From NCBI GenBank assembly GCA_017436185.1, contig JAFSDP010000003.1:1-64000 (forward strand): a stretch of 64,000 nucleotides of DNA. The letters are read 5' to 3'. Position 1 is the first letter of the stretch. Each line of letters opens with the position of its first letter. Below the pieces are notes generated by a model that saw nothing but the letters and a program-made list of their open reading frames with translations, did no database searches and was not told where the DNA came from. The DNA is from Alistipes sp. (GTDB taxonomy: Bacteria > Bacteroidota > Bacteroidia > Bacteroidales > Rikenellaceae). A program made the position numbers and the translations under genes. Below, piece by piece: positions 1 to 8,436 of the stretch.

Positions 1-28
1 AAAAATTAAAAATTAAAAATTAAAAATT
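1..28. repeat. AT-rich heptamer tandem repeat
   Basis: Four head-to-tail copies of AAAAATT lie at the very start of the window, downstream of the terminator of the TPR gene. It is non-coding and no function is visible. It may continue outside the window. Confidence 0.7.
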
Positions 29-42
29 CCTTTTCCCTTCAT

Positions 43-74
43 AAAAAAAGGGTTGTCCGCTTTGGACAACCCTT
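43..74 (-). terminator. Rho-independent terminator of the TPR gene
   Basis: An 11-bp stem (AAGGGTTGTCC pairing with GGACAACCCTT) with a short loop is followed on the minus strand by seven T. It lies just past the stop codon of the TPR gene. Confidence 0.85.
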
Positions 75-96
75 ACTCGTAAAAGCAAGCCGTTGA

Positions 97-1035
97 TTAC
101 TTGTTCAGCTCGGCAAGAGCGGCCTGGGCGTTAGCCAGGTTGGCGCCGGCCGTTACCTTCTTGAAGGCGGCGATAGCCTGATCACGCTGCTCGAGTGCGT
201 TGTGAGCAGCACCAACGAGGAAGTAAACATCACCCTGATCCTCGGCATCTACCTGAGCGGCAGCAGCCTCCTCGGCGTGAGCAATAACGCTCTTGTAGTC
301 CTTCTTACCCAGGTAAGCCTGCAGGCGTACCTTCTGGAAGAGGGCGCTCGTGGGGTTCTTGGCCAGCTGCGTGTCAGCCAGTGCGATGATGCCATCGAAG
401 TTACCCTCGCCCTGGAGCTTGGCTACCTCGTTGTTGGTGTAGAGAGCCATCATCTTCTTGGCCGTAGCGGCATCCTCGGCATACTTGGGGTGGGTCTTCG
501 AAGCAACAGCCTCGTAGATATCCATACCCTTCTCGAACTCGCCCAGCTCGCAGTAGCTCATAGCCAGGTTCAGTGCCATAGCCGTATTGTTGGCGTCGGC
601 GGCATAACCCTTCTCGAATACCTGAACAGCCGTAGCGTAGTCCTTCGTGTTGAAGGCCTCACCACCCTTCATCTGGTAGATCTTACCAACCCACGTCTTG
701 TAGCGGTCGGCACCTGCGGCGTCGCCATACAGCTCGGCAGCGTCGGCAGCCTTGGTGAAGTTCTCCAAAGCGGCGTCCAGATTCTTCTGACGGGCAGCCA
801 TACCACCCAGCATATAGTAGCACTTGGGCAGGTAGGTCTTGGCCGACTCCACGGTCGATTCCATACCCTCAACATCCATACCCTCAGCAATCACCTGCTC
901 AAACTTCTCGGCAGCCAACTTGAAGTTCTTGGCCGAATAAGCGGCACCACCCTCGTTGAACACCGTCTTTACATCCTGCGCCGACAGCGTGCAAACAGCC
1001 ATCAGGGCCAGCATCGATACAAAAAGCTTTTTCAT
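97..1035 (-). CDS. Secreted tetratricopeptide repeat protein
   Basis: A 312-residue protein starting at ATG 1035. A TTG four codons upstream is in frame but less likely. The N-terminus (MKKLF, a hydrophobic stretch, then LSAQ) is a classic signal peptide, so it probably works in the periplasm. The rest is Ala/Lys-rich helix pairs with TPR spacing, for example AYSAKNFKLAAEKFEQVI near the start and segments with YAxxxxxxEKGY and DQAIAAFKKV patterns. TPR units are scaffolds for protein contacts, and no catalytic motif is seen. The gene is monocistronic, with its own promoter box and terminator. The partner is unknown. Confidence 0.85.
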   Translation of the reverse strand: MKKLFVSMLALMAVCTLSAQDVKTVFNEGGAAYSAKNFKLAAEKFEQVIAEGMDVEGMESTVESAKTYLPKCYYMLGGMAARQKNLDAALENFTKAADAAELYGDAAGADRYKTWVGKIYQMKGGEAFNTKDYATAVQVFEKGYAADANNTAMALNLAMSYCELGEFEKGMDIYEAVASKTHPKYAEDAATAKKMMALYTNNEVAKLQGEGNFDGIIALADTQLAKNPTSALFQKVRLQAYLGKKDYKSVIAHAEEAAAAQVDAEDQGDVYFLVGAAHNALEQRDQAIAAFKKVTAGANLANAQAALAELNK

Positions 1036-1091
1036 TTTTCTATTCAATTAGTTTTAAGATAATTCCTTGTTGTATTTGGAAAATGTAGCCG

Positions 1092-1099
1092 CAAAATTA
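1092..1099 (-). promoter_or_regulatory. Putative -7 box for the TPR gene
   Basis: The minus strand reads TAATTTTG, matching the Bacteroidetes TAnnTTTG box, about 57 nt upstream of the ATG at 1035. No convincing -33 element was identified. Confidence 0.4.
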
Positions 1100-1124
1100 G
1101 TTATAAATTCCAAACTTTCAAAAT

Positions 1125-1574
1125 TTAGCGTCGCAATGTGGCAAAAAAGCCGCTCATCAGCGCCTCGCACTCCTCCTTCAATACGCCGCTCACAACGGTT
1201 GTTTTGGGGTGGAACACCCGCTCGGAGTAGGTGCGAAACCCGCGTTTCGGGTCGTCGGCACCCCACACCACACGCCCCACCTGTGCCCAACCGATGGCTC
1301 CGGCACACATAATGCACGGCTCGACGGTTACGTACAACGTGCAGCGTTGCAGATACTTACCGCCCAGCGTCTCGGCAGCGGCCGTTAGGGCCTGCATCTC
1401 GGCGTGGGCCGTCACATCGTTGAGCGTCTCGACCAGGTTGTGGCCTCGCCCGATGATTTGACCGTCGGCCACAATGACCGCTCCGATGGGCACCTCCTGT
1501 TCATCAAACGCTTTGCGGGCCTCGTTTAGTGCCTGACGCATAAAAAAATCGTCGTTTTGAGGGGTTGTAGTCAT
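1125..1574 (-). CDS. Nucleoside / tRNA adenosine deaminase (TadA-like)
   Basis: A 149-residue zinc-dependent deaminase of the CDA fold. The zinc site is visible as H57-A-E59 (catalytic Glu) and P86-C-I-M-C90, the standard HAE...PCxxC arrangement. The family either converts A34 to inosine in tRNA-Arg (TadA) or deaminates guanine or other nucleobases. The length and the PCIMCAGAI sequence fit the TadA/GuaD branch, but the substrate cannot be fixed from sequence alone. It starts at ATG 1574, is divergent from aspS, and is separated by about 90 nt from the TPR gene downstream. Confidence 0.85.
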   Translation of the reverse strand: MTTTPQNDDFFMRQALNEARKAFDEQEVPIGAVIVADGQIIGRGHNLVETLNDVTAHAEMQALTAAAETLGGKYLQRCTLYVTVEPCIMCAGAIGWAQVGRVVWGADDPKRGFRTYSERVFHPKTTVVSGVLKEECEALMSGFFATLRR

Positions 1575-1615
1575 ATTTTTTGGCTCTTTTCCGCAAAAAT
1601 AATACTTTTAATCAT

Positions 1616-1623
1616 TAACTTTG
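1616..1623 (+). promoter_or_regulatory. Putative -7 box of aspS
   Basis: TAACTTTG matches TAnnTTTG and lies 37 nt upstream of the aspS ATG, in the divergent gap with the deaminase gene. Confidence 0.5.
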
Positions 1624-1659
1624 TAGCTTGTAAACGAAAAAAGATTAAAAACGCAAAAT

Positions 1660-3414
1660 ATGTACAGAACACACACGTGTGGCTCGCTTCGTATCGAGCA
1701 CGTAAACGAGACGGTCACCCTCGCAGGATGGGTGCAGAAGGTGCGTAATCTGGGTGCGATGACCTTCATCGACCTGCGCGACCGCTACGGTCTGACGCAG
1801 ATTGTCGTCGAGGAAAATTCGGCTGCCGAGGTGCGTGAAACGGCCCTCAAGGTGGGTCGTGAGTGGGTCCTTCAGGTGACGGGCAAGGTGCTGGAGCGCC
1901 AGGCCAAGAATCCCAAGATGGCGACGGGCGACATCGAGGTGGCTGCTACGGCCATCACCATCTTGAACGAGGCCCAGACCCCTCCCTTCACCATCGAGGA
2001 GCACTCGGATGGTGGTGACGACCTGCGTATGAAGTACCGCTACCTCGACCTGCGTCGTCCGCCCCTGCAGCGCAATATGATTCTGCGCCATAAGATGGCC
2101 CAGGAGATTCGCCGCTTCCTCGATTCGGAGGGCTTCCTCGAGATCGAGACCCCCTATTTGGTAGGCTCTACGCCCGAGGGTGCTCGTGACTTTGTCGTAC
2201 CCAGCCGTATGAATCCCAACCAATTCTATGCACTTCCTCAGTCGCCCCAGACCCTGAAGCAACTTCTGATGGTGGCCGGTTACGACCGTTACTTCCAGAT
2301 TGTGCGTTGCTTCCGTGACGAGGACCTGCGTGCCGATCGTCAGCCCGAGTTTACGCAGATCGACTGCGAGATGGCCTTTGTCGAGCAGGAGGATGTGATC
2401 AACATCTTCGAGAATTGGGCCAAGCATATGTTCCGCGAGGTGATGAACATCGAGTTCACCGAGCCTTTCCGCCGTATGCCCTGGATTGAGGCGATGGAGA
2501 AGTATGGCTCGGACAAGCCCGACCTGCGCTTCGGTATGGAGTTCTCGGACCTCACCGAGTTGGCCAAGGGTCACGGCTTCTCGGTCTTCGACGATGCCGA
2601 GTACATCACCGGCTTTGCCGCTACGGGGTGTGCAACCTATACCCGCAAGCAGATTGATGCGCTGACCGACTTTGTGAAGCGTCCGCAGGTGGGTGCCAAG
2701 GGCCTTATCTGGATTCGTGTCGAGGAGGCGGGCATCAAATCTTCGATCGATAAGTTCTACTCGCCCGATGAGGTGCGTGCTATGGCCGAGAAGTGCGGTG
2801 CCAAGGCCGGCGATATGGTCTTCATCCTCTGCGGCAAGAAGTTCAAGACCCTGACGCAGCTCTGCGCCCTGCGCCTTGAGGTGGCCCAGCAGCTGGGTCT
2901 GCGCGATCCCAAGAAGTTTGCACCGCTGTGGGTGGTGGACTTCCCGATGTTCGAGTGGGACGATGAAACCGAGCGTTTCTATGCGATGCACCACCCCTTC
3001 ACCTCGCCCAAGCCCGAGGATGTCGAGTTCCTGGAGAGCGACCCCGGTCGTGTGCGTGCCAATGCCTACGACTTTGTCTGCAACGGTACCGAGATTGGTG
3101 GCGGCTCGATTCGTATCCACGATGCCAAGCTGCAGGCTACCATCTTCAAGTGCCTGGGCTTCACTCCCGAGCGTGCCGAGGAGCAGTTCGGCTTCCTTAT
3201 GAACGCCTTTAAGTTTGGTGCACCTCCTCACGGTGGTCTGGCCTTCGGTTTCGACCGTTTGTGCTCGCTGTTTGGTGGCTCGGAGTCGATTCGCGACTAC
3301 ATCGCCTTCCCGAAGAACAATGCCGGCCGCGATGTGATGCTCGATGCTCCTTCGTATATCGACCAGGCGCAGCTCGACGAGTTGTACCTTTCGCTCGTAA
3401 AGCCCGAGGCCTAA
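1660..3414 (+). CDS. aspS: Aspartyl-tRNA synthetase
   Basis: A 584-residue class II synthetase of bacterial type that charges tRNA-Asp (and possibly tRNA-Asn) in the cytoplasm. It opens with the OB-fold anticodon-binding domain ([19 protein letters not shown], about residues 23-41). Class II motif 2 follows ([18 protein letters not shown], about 217-234), then the bacterial GAD insertion in the middle, and motif 3 ([10 protein letters not shown], about 524-533). Length is normal for bacterial AspRS. It starts at ATG 1660 after a good promoter box and ends in a bidirectional terminator. It is a single-gene unit. Whether it is discriminating or also makes Asp-tRNA-Asn was not determined. Confidence 0.97.
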   Translation: MYRTHTCGSLRIEHVNETVTLAGWVQKVRNLGAMTFIDLRDRYGLTQIVVEENSAAEVRETALKVGREWVLQVTGKVLERQAKNPKMATGDIEVAATAITILNEAQTPPFTIEEHSDGGDDLRMKYRYLDLRRPPLQRNMILRHKMAQEIRRFLDSEGFLEIETPYLVGSTPEGARDFVVPSRMNPNQFYALPQSPQTLKQLLMVAGYDRYFQIVRCFRDEDLRADRQPEFTQIDCEMAFVEQEDVINIFENWAKHMFREVMNIEFTEPFRRMPWIEAMEKYGSDKPDLRFGMEFSDLTELAKGHGFSVFDDAEYITGFAATGCATYTRKQIDALTDFVKRPQVGAKGLIWIRVEEAGIKSSIDKFYSPDEVRAMAEKCGAKAGDMVFILCGKKFKTLTQLCALRLEVAQQLGLRDPKKFAPLWVVDFPMFEWDDETERFYAMHHPFTSPKPEDVEFLESDPGRVRANAYDFVCNGTEIGGGSIRIHDAKLQATIFKCLGFTPERAEEQFGFLMNAFKFGAPPHGGLAFGFDRLCSLFGGSESIRDYIAFPKNNAGRDVMLDAPSYIDQAQLDELYLSLVKPEA

Positions 3415-3441
3415 CCACCCGCCGCTTTATTGATACAGCAC

Positions 3442-3477
3442 AAAAAAACCGCCGCTCAATCGAGCGACGGTTTTTTG
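3442..3477. terminator. Bidirectional terminator between aspS and the SusE-like gene
   Basis: A stem of CCGCCGCTC and GAGCGACGG (one mismatch) is flanked by A-runs and T-runs on both sides. It can therefore end aspS on the plus strand and the convergent lipoprotein gene on the minus strand. Confidence 0.85.
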
Positions 3478-3494
3478 TTTGAGTCAGTATCTGA

Positions 3495-4142
3495 TTACAA
3501 ATCGGCGGGAACCTCACCAACATTCATAACCCATACCATATTCTTGGCGTAGCTGAAGTATACATCATACGTACCGCTTGCTACCTTGAGGTTGGTGTTG
3601 CTACCATTCGATACGCTGATACCCTTACCAACGGTAACGGTGCCGCTCGATGCTGCACCATAGTTGAACTTGCTCCAGCTCTCATCGCCACGGATCTTGA
3701 ACTCGCCGGTCAATGTTGCGCTCTTGGCAACATATACATTCAACGTCTCGTCAAGAGCCATCTTGATGTCGTTCGAAGCCCAGTTGTTGTGGGCGCCAAC
3801 CAAACCAAATACAACACCCGTCGGGTTGGGCATCGGACCCTCAGCCGTCTGAGCAACTGCAGTGGTGTAATCCTCACCTGCGGTCACTACATAAATCTTA
3901 CCCTCATTGCTACTGATGTACTGGAAGTAAATATCGTACGTTCCGGTTTGCGTAACAGCCATATCCTGACCGTCCTTCCATACCGACATATACTTATTAG
4001 GCTCGCCGTACTTATAATTGCCACCATAGTTGATGGTCCAAGCGCTATTCTTACGAATCTTGAAAGGGCTGTAAGCTGTGAGCGAGATGTCTTTTGCTAC
4101 GAAAAGATTCTCGGTCGGGGTCGTATACATAAAAGGTGTCAC
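3495..4142 (-). CDS. SusE/SusF-like lipoprotein, C-terminal part after a frameshift
   Basis: This open frame of up to 215 codons holds the last two modules of the lipoprotein encoded just upstream in another frame. Its only apparent start is a GTG with no initiation context, so it is probably not translated alone. It contains a SusE/F-type starch/glycan-binding module (GLVGAHNNWASNDIKMAL followed by a YVAK segment and an EFKIRGDESW segment). The second half of the preceding module is also here (ENLFVAKDISL, FKIRKNSAW). The first half of that module (WAVCGDLNSWGD) lies in the upstream frame, so the two frames were once one protein of about 600 residues. The break is near 4131-4135, where the minus strand has a run of four T; removing one T restores the frame. 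Either a real mutation or a sequence error would explain it. Confidence 0.7.
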   Translation of the reverse strand: MTPFMYTTPTENLFVAKDISLTAYSPFKIRKNSAWTINYGGNYKYGEPNKYMSVWKDGQDMAVTQTGTYDIYFQYISSNEGKIYVVTAGEDYTTAVAQTAEGPMPNPTGVVFGLVGAHNNWASNDIKMALDETLNVYVAKSATLTGEFKIRGDESWSKFNYGAASSGTVTVGKGISVSNGSNTNLKVASGTYDVYFSYAKNMVWVMNVGEVPADL

Positions 4143-5292
4143 CCCAGCTATTCAAGTCGCCACAAACAGCCCACGTGGTCTGCTCGGGTACAAAGAGCTC
4201 GGGCATAGCCTCACCGGCGGGTACTACACACATCTTCGACAGGTCCGCAGTCAGATAAACATCTGCATAGTCGCAGTTGGTCATGAAACCACTTTCAGTA
4301 GCTGCGGCCGTTGCCTGCCAGGTGCGGGGAGCAACCTCCTCTGCGCAGGTCAGCATATCGTAGCTTACGGTGTTTTGGAATACATACGACGACTCGTTAT
4401 AGGCCACGTTCTTTGCTACGTGATAGCCATCCTCGATGAACATAGGAGTCATCGTGCCGTCCAAACCATAGAGTACCCACTCGCTGGGCTCTCCCATCTT
4501 GATGCTGTAAATTTTACCGGCCTCGAAGGTGTACTCCTTGTCGTACGAGAACAGGGTCGTCTGCCAACCTTCCTTAATGTTGAAATTCGACACTTTGCCA
4601 GGATAGATGGCAATGTAATAGGTCTCACCCTTTACAAGGTCGTTCAGATAAATCGACGTGTACGAACCCTCATCCGAATAGGTAATCTTACCCGTTTCTG
4701 TGTTGTAGTTCATCGTGTTTTCGCCGCAAAGAGATGCACCCTGAGCGTTGAAACCTACATAGCCCTGCGAACCGGTATAGGTGAATTTGATAAGAGCCGT
4801 AGCGGCCTTAAACGAGAGCTTGTTCGAGGTCGAGTAGGCTGCCATATAGTTGTATGCCTCATCGAACGAACCAATAACACCCGTCTGCTCCTCGCTAATG
4901 TAGGTAGGAACACTCCATACACCATCAGTATAGGTGGCCTCAGGGACCGTCGTGCCCGACCAATTGGTCTTGCCATAGGGATAAACAGCAAAATAGCCGT
5001 TGTCCGAAGCCGTGAACTCAGCGGTCGTCGTGAAGGTGGCCGTCGAAGCAGCAGCCGTAGCGTCGCCATCGAAGGTTACACCGGCCAGGTTCTCCTGCGT
5101 GTAGATCGTGATCTTGTCGTCGGCATTCCACATCACCTTGTTACCCTCACCCAGCTCGGTACGGGTAGCGTTCAGCGTTGCAGTAAAGCTTGCAGGCTCG
5201 TTGGCAGCTACCTCCTCGATAGCCTCCTGCTGACACGAGGTTGCGCCCAATACCATTGCGGCGGCAACCAAAAGCGAATAAATCTTCTTCAT
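4051..5292 (-). CDS. Fimbrillin-like/SusE-like surface lipoprotein, N-terminal part (frameshifted)
   Basis: Starts at ATG 5292. An in-frame TTG three codons earlier is rejected because MKKIYSLLVAAAMVLGATSC is a complete lipoprotein signal with its lipobox Cys. A fimbrillin/Mfa-like domain follows, with the typical TRTELGEGNKVMWNADDKI segment about 40-60 residues in. Then comes a module beginning EWVLYGLDGTMTPMF and the start of a second (WAVCGDLNSWGD). The frame then runs through about 25 junk codons to a stop at 4051. The expected product is an outer-membrane lipoprotein that binds glycan through SusE/F modules. It lies 15 nt behind a small peptide gene and is probably co-transcribed with it. 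No SusC/SusD pair is adjacent, so it is an orphan. Confidence 0.75.
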   Translation of the reverse strand: MKKIYSLLVAAAMVLGATSCQQEAIEEVAANEPASFTATLNATRTELGEGNKVMWNADDKITIYTQENLAGVTFDGDATAAASTATFTTTAEFTASDNGYFAVYPYGKTNWSGTTVPEATYTDGVWSVPTYISEEQTGVIGSFDEAYNYMAAYSTSNKLSFKAATALIKFTYTGSQGYVGFNAQGASLCGENTMNYNTETGKITYSDEGSYTSIYLNDLVKGETYYIAIYPGKVSNFNIKEGWQTTLFSYDKEYTFEAGKIYSIKMGEPSEWVLYGLDGTMTPMFIEDGYHVAKNVAYNESSYVFQNTVSYDMLTCAEEVAPRTWQATAAATESGFMTNCDYADVYLTADLSKMCVVPAGEAMPELFVPEQTTWAVCGDLNSWGDTFYVYDPDRESFRSKRHLAHSLQPFQDS

Positions 5293-5307
5293 TACTTGCA
5301 AAATTTA

Positions 5308-5430
5308 CTATTCAACGGGAACCTCATCATAACCAGGGAGCTCATCGCCCTCAAAATCCGAAACGGCAAAGCCCTGCTCTACGGCAATCTCTACCAGCTC
5401 CACCTCGGGAGCAACATACATCTTCTTCAT
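5308..5430 (-). CDS. Small 40-residue acidic peptide
   Basis: A short ORF of 40 codons running from ATG 5430 to TAG 5308. The product begins MKKMYVAPEVELVEIAVEQG and ends with an acidic tail (SDFEGDELPGYDEV...). The N-terminal pattern Y-x-x-P-x-x-E-x-x-x-I-x-x-E-x-G resembles small proteins I recall ahead of surface lipoprotein genes in Bacteroidales. That is recall, not a search. It has no signal peptide or membrane segment. A TATCTTTG box lies about 60 nt upstream, and the lipoprotein ATG begins 15 nt after its stop, so the two genes probably share a transcript. Function unknown; it could be a leader peptide, a secreted peptide or a regulator. Confidence 0.6.
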   Translation of the reverse strand: MKKMYVAPEVELVEIAVEQGFAVSDFEGDELPGYDEVPVE

Positions 5431-5490
5431 TTTCAGTTTGTTTAGTTAATTGTTTGTTATAGTTTGTTTCGTTATTTCAAGAAAACGCGA

Positions 5491-5498
5491 CAAAGATA
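5491..5498 (-). promoter_or_regulatory. Putative -7 box for the small peptide / lipoprotein operon
   Basis: The minus strand reads TATCTTTG, an exact TAnnTTTG match, about 60 nt before the ATG at 5430. The nearest upstream TTTTG is closer than usual, so the -33 element is uncertain. Confidence 0.45.
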
Positions 5499-5555
5499 GA
5501 AAAAAAATGGCAAAATACGTTGTCTTTGCCTGCTAAATTGATGAAAATCGTGTAA

Positions 5556-6455
5556 TTATTTGTCCCTTTGCAACCACGACAGGCCGCAACGCACCAACGG
5601 CGTCGCCCCAAACCGCTCCGTAAACTCCTCTTCGGTGAGGTTTTGCCACCACGTTTTGTTCCACGACGTGGGGTCGAACAAGGGGTGAAAATGGGGGTTG
5701 CGAGCCATTGGCGCAGGACGGTTGTGTGGGCAACAATTCTGACACACATCGCATCCGAACAACCAGCCATTCAGCGAGATAGCCTCACCCTCGCTCCTTT
5801 CGATGGTACGACAGGCGATGCAACGACGGGCATCGATGGTTCGATCCGCCCGAATCGCTCCGTTGGGACACGCCTCTACACAGGCACGGCACGAGCCGCA
5901 TCGCTCCCCCGAGAAGGGAACATCGTAGCGATCCGCCTCTAAATTGATGACCAACTCACCCAGATGTAACCACGACCCCAAGGTCGGCGAGAACAACAGC
6001 CCCTGACGACCGATCCACCCCAACCCTGCACGCACGGCCAACGACTTCTCGTTCAACGGGGCCGAATCGACAAAGGCACGCCCCGAGAGGGTAGGGTACT
6101 CCCGCTTCAGCTCTTCGGCCATTTGGTGCAGCATCGCCTTGATGGTGGTGTGGTAGTCCCGATTGCAGGCATAGGAGGCAATTTTGGCATCGTGCGAAGC
6201 GGGATAGCCCCCTGACAGGGCATTCTTATAGCCCACCGCACAGACAATGACGGTGCGAGCCCCCTCGACCAACCGCGCAGGAGAAAAGCGTTTGTCGTTG
6301 TTGCGCTCCAAATAGTGCAGCCCTGCGTGGTTGCCGCCGTCGAGCCACAGGGTATAGCGCTCGGCCTCCTGTGTGAGTGGCTCGCAGGTGGTCACTTTGC
6401 AGTCGTCAAAGCCCGCATTTTTGGCCGCAATCTGTATCTTTTCGTAGCTGATCAT
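5556..6455 (-). CDS. queG: Epoxyqueuosine reductase
   Basis: A 299-residue cobalamin- and iron-sulfur-dependent enzyme that reduces epoxyqueuosine in tRNA to queuosine, the last step of Q synthesis. The catalytic Asp is D130 in VDSAPLNEKS. Two [4Fe-4S] clusters are evident: C186xxC189xxC192xxxC196P for the first set, and C212xxC215 with C235xxC238xxC241/C242 P for the second. The start is MISYEKIQI at 6455; the frame is open far upstream only because it runs antisense to the next gene. It is shorter than E. coli QueG (about 380 residues) and ends soon after the clusters, so the C-terminal HEAT-like repeats are absent. Confidence 0.92.
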   Translation of the reverse strand: MISYEKIQIAAKNAGFDDCKVTTCEPLTQEAERYTLWLDGGNHAGLHYLERNNDKRFSPARLVEGARTVIVCAVGYKNALSGGYPASHDAKIASYACNRDYHTTIKAMLHQMAEELKREYPTLSGRAFVDSAPLNEKSLAVRAGLGWIGRQGLLFSPTLGSWLHLGELVINLEADRYDVPFSGERCGSCRACVEACPNGAIRADRTIDARRCIACRTIERSEGEAISLNGWLFGCDVCQNCCPHNRPAPMARNPHFHPLFDPTSWNKTWWQNLTEEEFTERFGATPLVRCGLSWLQRDK

Positions 6456-6628
6456 TTGTTGTTTTCGTCCCAAAATAGGCCTAATTTCCGAGAATTTCGC
6501 CCCTAAATAGCGATTTTCACCCCGAAATAGCCCTTTTTGCACCCTCACACCCTCCATTATCCCATTTTTTTGTGCGCGTGCGATTTTTGTTCGATATTCG
6601 CATCCGATTAAGCGACATTTCGATAGAA

Positions 6629-6636
6629 CAAAGATA
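6629..6636 (-). promoter_or_regulatory. Putative -7 box of queG
   Basis: The minus strand reads TATCTTTG about 175 nt upstream of the queG ATG, in the divergent gap with the acyl-CoA synthetase gene. It implies a long leader with no strong structure seen in it. Confidence 0.35.
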
Positions 6637-6665
6637 CAAAAAATAGTTAAAAATCCTACGAAATT

Positions 6666-8297
6666 ATGGAACATTTCTTGACGCTTCTCGAGACCCGTCT
6701 GCGCCGCAACTGGAACAAGCCGGCCTTGAGTGATTATCGTGGTGACACGTTCACCAGCGCACAGGTGGCCGAGCAGTTTGCCCGCCTTCACGTACTCTTC
6801 GCCGCTGCCGGTGTCGAGCGTGGCGATAAGGTGGCTATCTCGGGCCACAACTCGGCTCGCTGGGCGATGGCCTTCCTGGCCGCCAACACCTATCGTGCGG
6901 TGGCTGTGCCTATCCTGGCCGACTTTACGAACGAGGGTCTGCAGGACCTGACCCACCACTCGGAGAGCAAGGTGCTCTTCACCGAGCCCAAGAAGTGGGC
7001 CGACCTCAAGTTGGAGGCGATGCCCGACCTCAAGTTGGCCGTAAACCTCGAAGACTTCTCGATTCTCTATACCCACGAGTCGATTGCCGAGGCTGTGGCC
7101 AACCGTGATGCCGCCTTTGCAAAGAAATATCCGAAGGGTGTGCAGAAGGACAACCTCGGGTTGGCCAGCGACAAACTCGATGAGCTGGTTATCATCAACT
7201 ACACCTCGGGTACGACGGGTGCCCCCAAGGGTATTATGCTGACCGCCCGCAACGTGACGGCCAACATCCGCTTCGGTCTGGATAACATCCCCGTACCGCA
7301 GGATGCCACGATGATGTCGATGCTGCCGATGGCCCATATGTACGGCCTGGCGTTCGAGTTCCTCTATCCCTTCTGCGGAGGCGCACACGTGACCTTCCTG
7401 GGTAAGACCCCCTCGCCCACGGTGCTGATGGCCGCTTTCCAGGAGGTGAAACCCTACATTCTCATTACCGTTCCCCTGGTGATGGAGAAGATCATCAAGG
7501 GCAAGGTGATGCCCGTGCTGAAGAAGCCGCTGATGCGTGTCCTGACGGCCATCCCCGTACTGAAGAACGTGATTTACAAGCAGATTCGTGAGCAGATTAT
7601 GACCGCTTTCGGTGGTCGCACCTGTATGATTGTGATGGGCGGCGCTGCCCTGAGCAAGGCCGTAGAGAAGGTGCTGCGCAATGCCAAGATCCCCTACACG
7701 GTGGGTTACGGTATGACCGAGTGCGCTCCGCTGGTGGCCTATGCACACTGGAGCACCTTTGCACCGGGTTCGTGCGGTCGTTGCGTGAACTGCGCCGAGA
7801 TTCGTGTGGCTTCGTCGAACGCCCAGAAGGAGGTTGGCGAGTTGCAGGTCAAGGGTGACAACGTGATGATGGGTTACTACAAGAACCCCGAGGCTACGGC
7901 CGAGGCATTCACCGAGGATGGTTGGTTGCGTACCGGCGACCTGGGTGTGATTGATGCTCAGGGTAATATCTTCATCCGTGGTCGCTCGAAGTGTATGATT
8001 TTGACCTCGAACGGTCAGAACATCTACCCCGAGGAGATCGAGGCCAAGCTCAACACGATGCCCTATGTGGGCGAGTCGCTCATTGTGGAGCGCGACAAGC
8101 GTCTGGTGGCCCTCGTAACGCCCCACGAGGAGCAGATGAAGAGCGCCACCGAGCCTGTCGAGGAGCTGATGGTGCAGGCCCGCAAGCTGGCCAATGCCGA
8201 GCTGCCCGCCTACAGCCAGATCTCGAAGATTGAGCTTATCGAGGGTGGTTTTGTGCACACGCCCAAACATTCGATTAAGCGTTGCCTTTACGCTTAG
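6666..8297 (+). CDS. AMP-dependent acyl-CoA synthetase (long-chain type), first copy
   Basis: A 543-residue ANL-superfamily adenylate-forming ligase that activates a carboxylic acid to acyl-AMP and then acyl-CoA. The P-loop YTSGTTGAPKG is near residues 179-189. Motif A5 GYGMTECAP is near 347-355, and the TGDLG...RGRSK hinge region is around 422-445 and leads into the small C-terminal domain. Similarity to the FadD/long-chain group is clear, but chain-length preference cannot be read off. It is followed by a strong terminator and then by a paralogue. ATG 6666 is the first Met and sits in an AT-rich leader without a Shine-Dalgarno site. Confidence 0.88.
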   Translation: MEHFLTLLETRLRRNWNKPALSDYRGDTFTSAQVAEQFARLHVLFAAAGVERGDKVAISGHNSARWAMAFLAANTYRAVAVPILADFTNEGLQDLTHHSESKVLFTEPKKWADLKLEAMPDLKLAVNLEDFSILYTHESIAEAVANRDAAFAKKYPKGVQKDNLGLASDKLDELVIINYTSGTTGAPKGIMLTARNVTANIRFGLDNIPVPQDATMMSMLPMAHMYGLAFEFLYPFCGGAHVTFLGKTPSPTVLMAAFQEVKPYILITVPLVMEKIIKGKVMPVLKKPLMRVLTAIPVLKNVIYKQIREQIMTAFGGRTCMIVMGGAALSKAVEKVLRNAKIPYTVGYGMTECAPLVAYAHWSTFAPGSCGRCVNCAEIRVASSNAQKEVGELQVKGDNVMMGYYKNPEATAEAFTEDGWLRTGDLGVIDAQGNIFIRGRSKCMILTSNGQNIYPEEIEAKLNTMPYVGESLIVERDKRLVALVTPHEEQMKSATEPVEELMVQARKLANAELPAYSQISKIELIEGGFVHTPKHSIKRCLYA

Positions 8298-8317
8298 TTT
8301 TTTCCCGAGCAGGAAGG

Positions 8318-8346
8318 AAGGGTCACTCTATGAGTGACCCTTTTTT
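8318..8346 (+). terminator. Terminator of the first acyl-CoA synthetase
   Basis: AAGGGTCACT pairs with AGTGACCCTT around a 5-nt loop, followed by a T-run. The two ligase genes are therefore probably separate transcripts. Confidence 0.9.
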
Positions 8347-8389
8347 GGTAAAAATCTCCGAAAAATTCGTTTTTTTCGCCCTTAATCGT

Positions 8390-8397
8390 TATCTTTG
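8390..8397 (+). promoter_or_regulatory. Putative -7 box of the second acyl-CoA synthetase
   Basis: TATCTTTG, an exact TAnnTTTG match, 40 nt before the ATG at 8437, with T-rich sequence upstream. Confidence 0.5.
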
Positions 8398-8436
8398 CCC
8401 TGACGTTTAGTCCATTCACTAATAAACACTTAAATT

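Noticed and set aside
1645..3231. A 528-codon minus-strand frame opposite aspS.
   Set aside because: Shadow of the aspS codons on the opposite strand.
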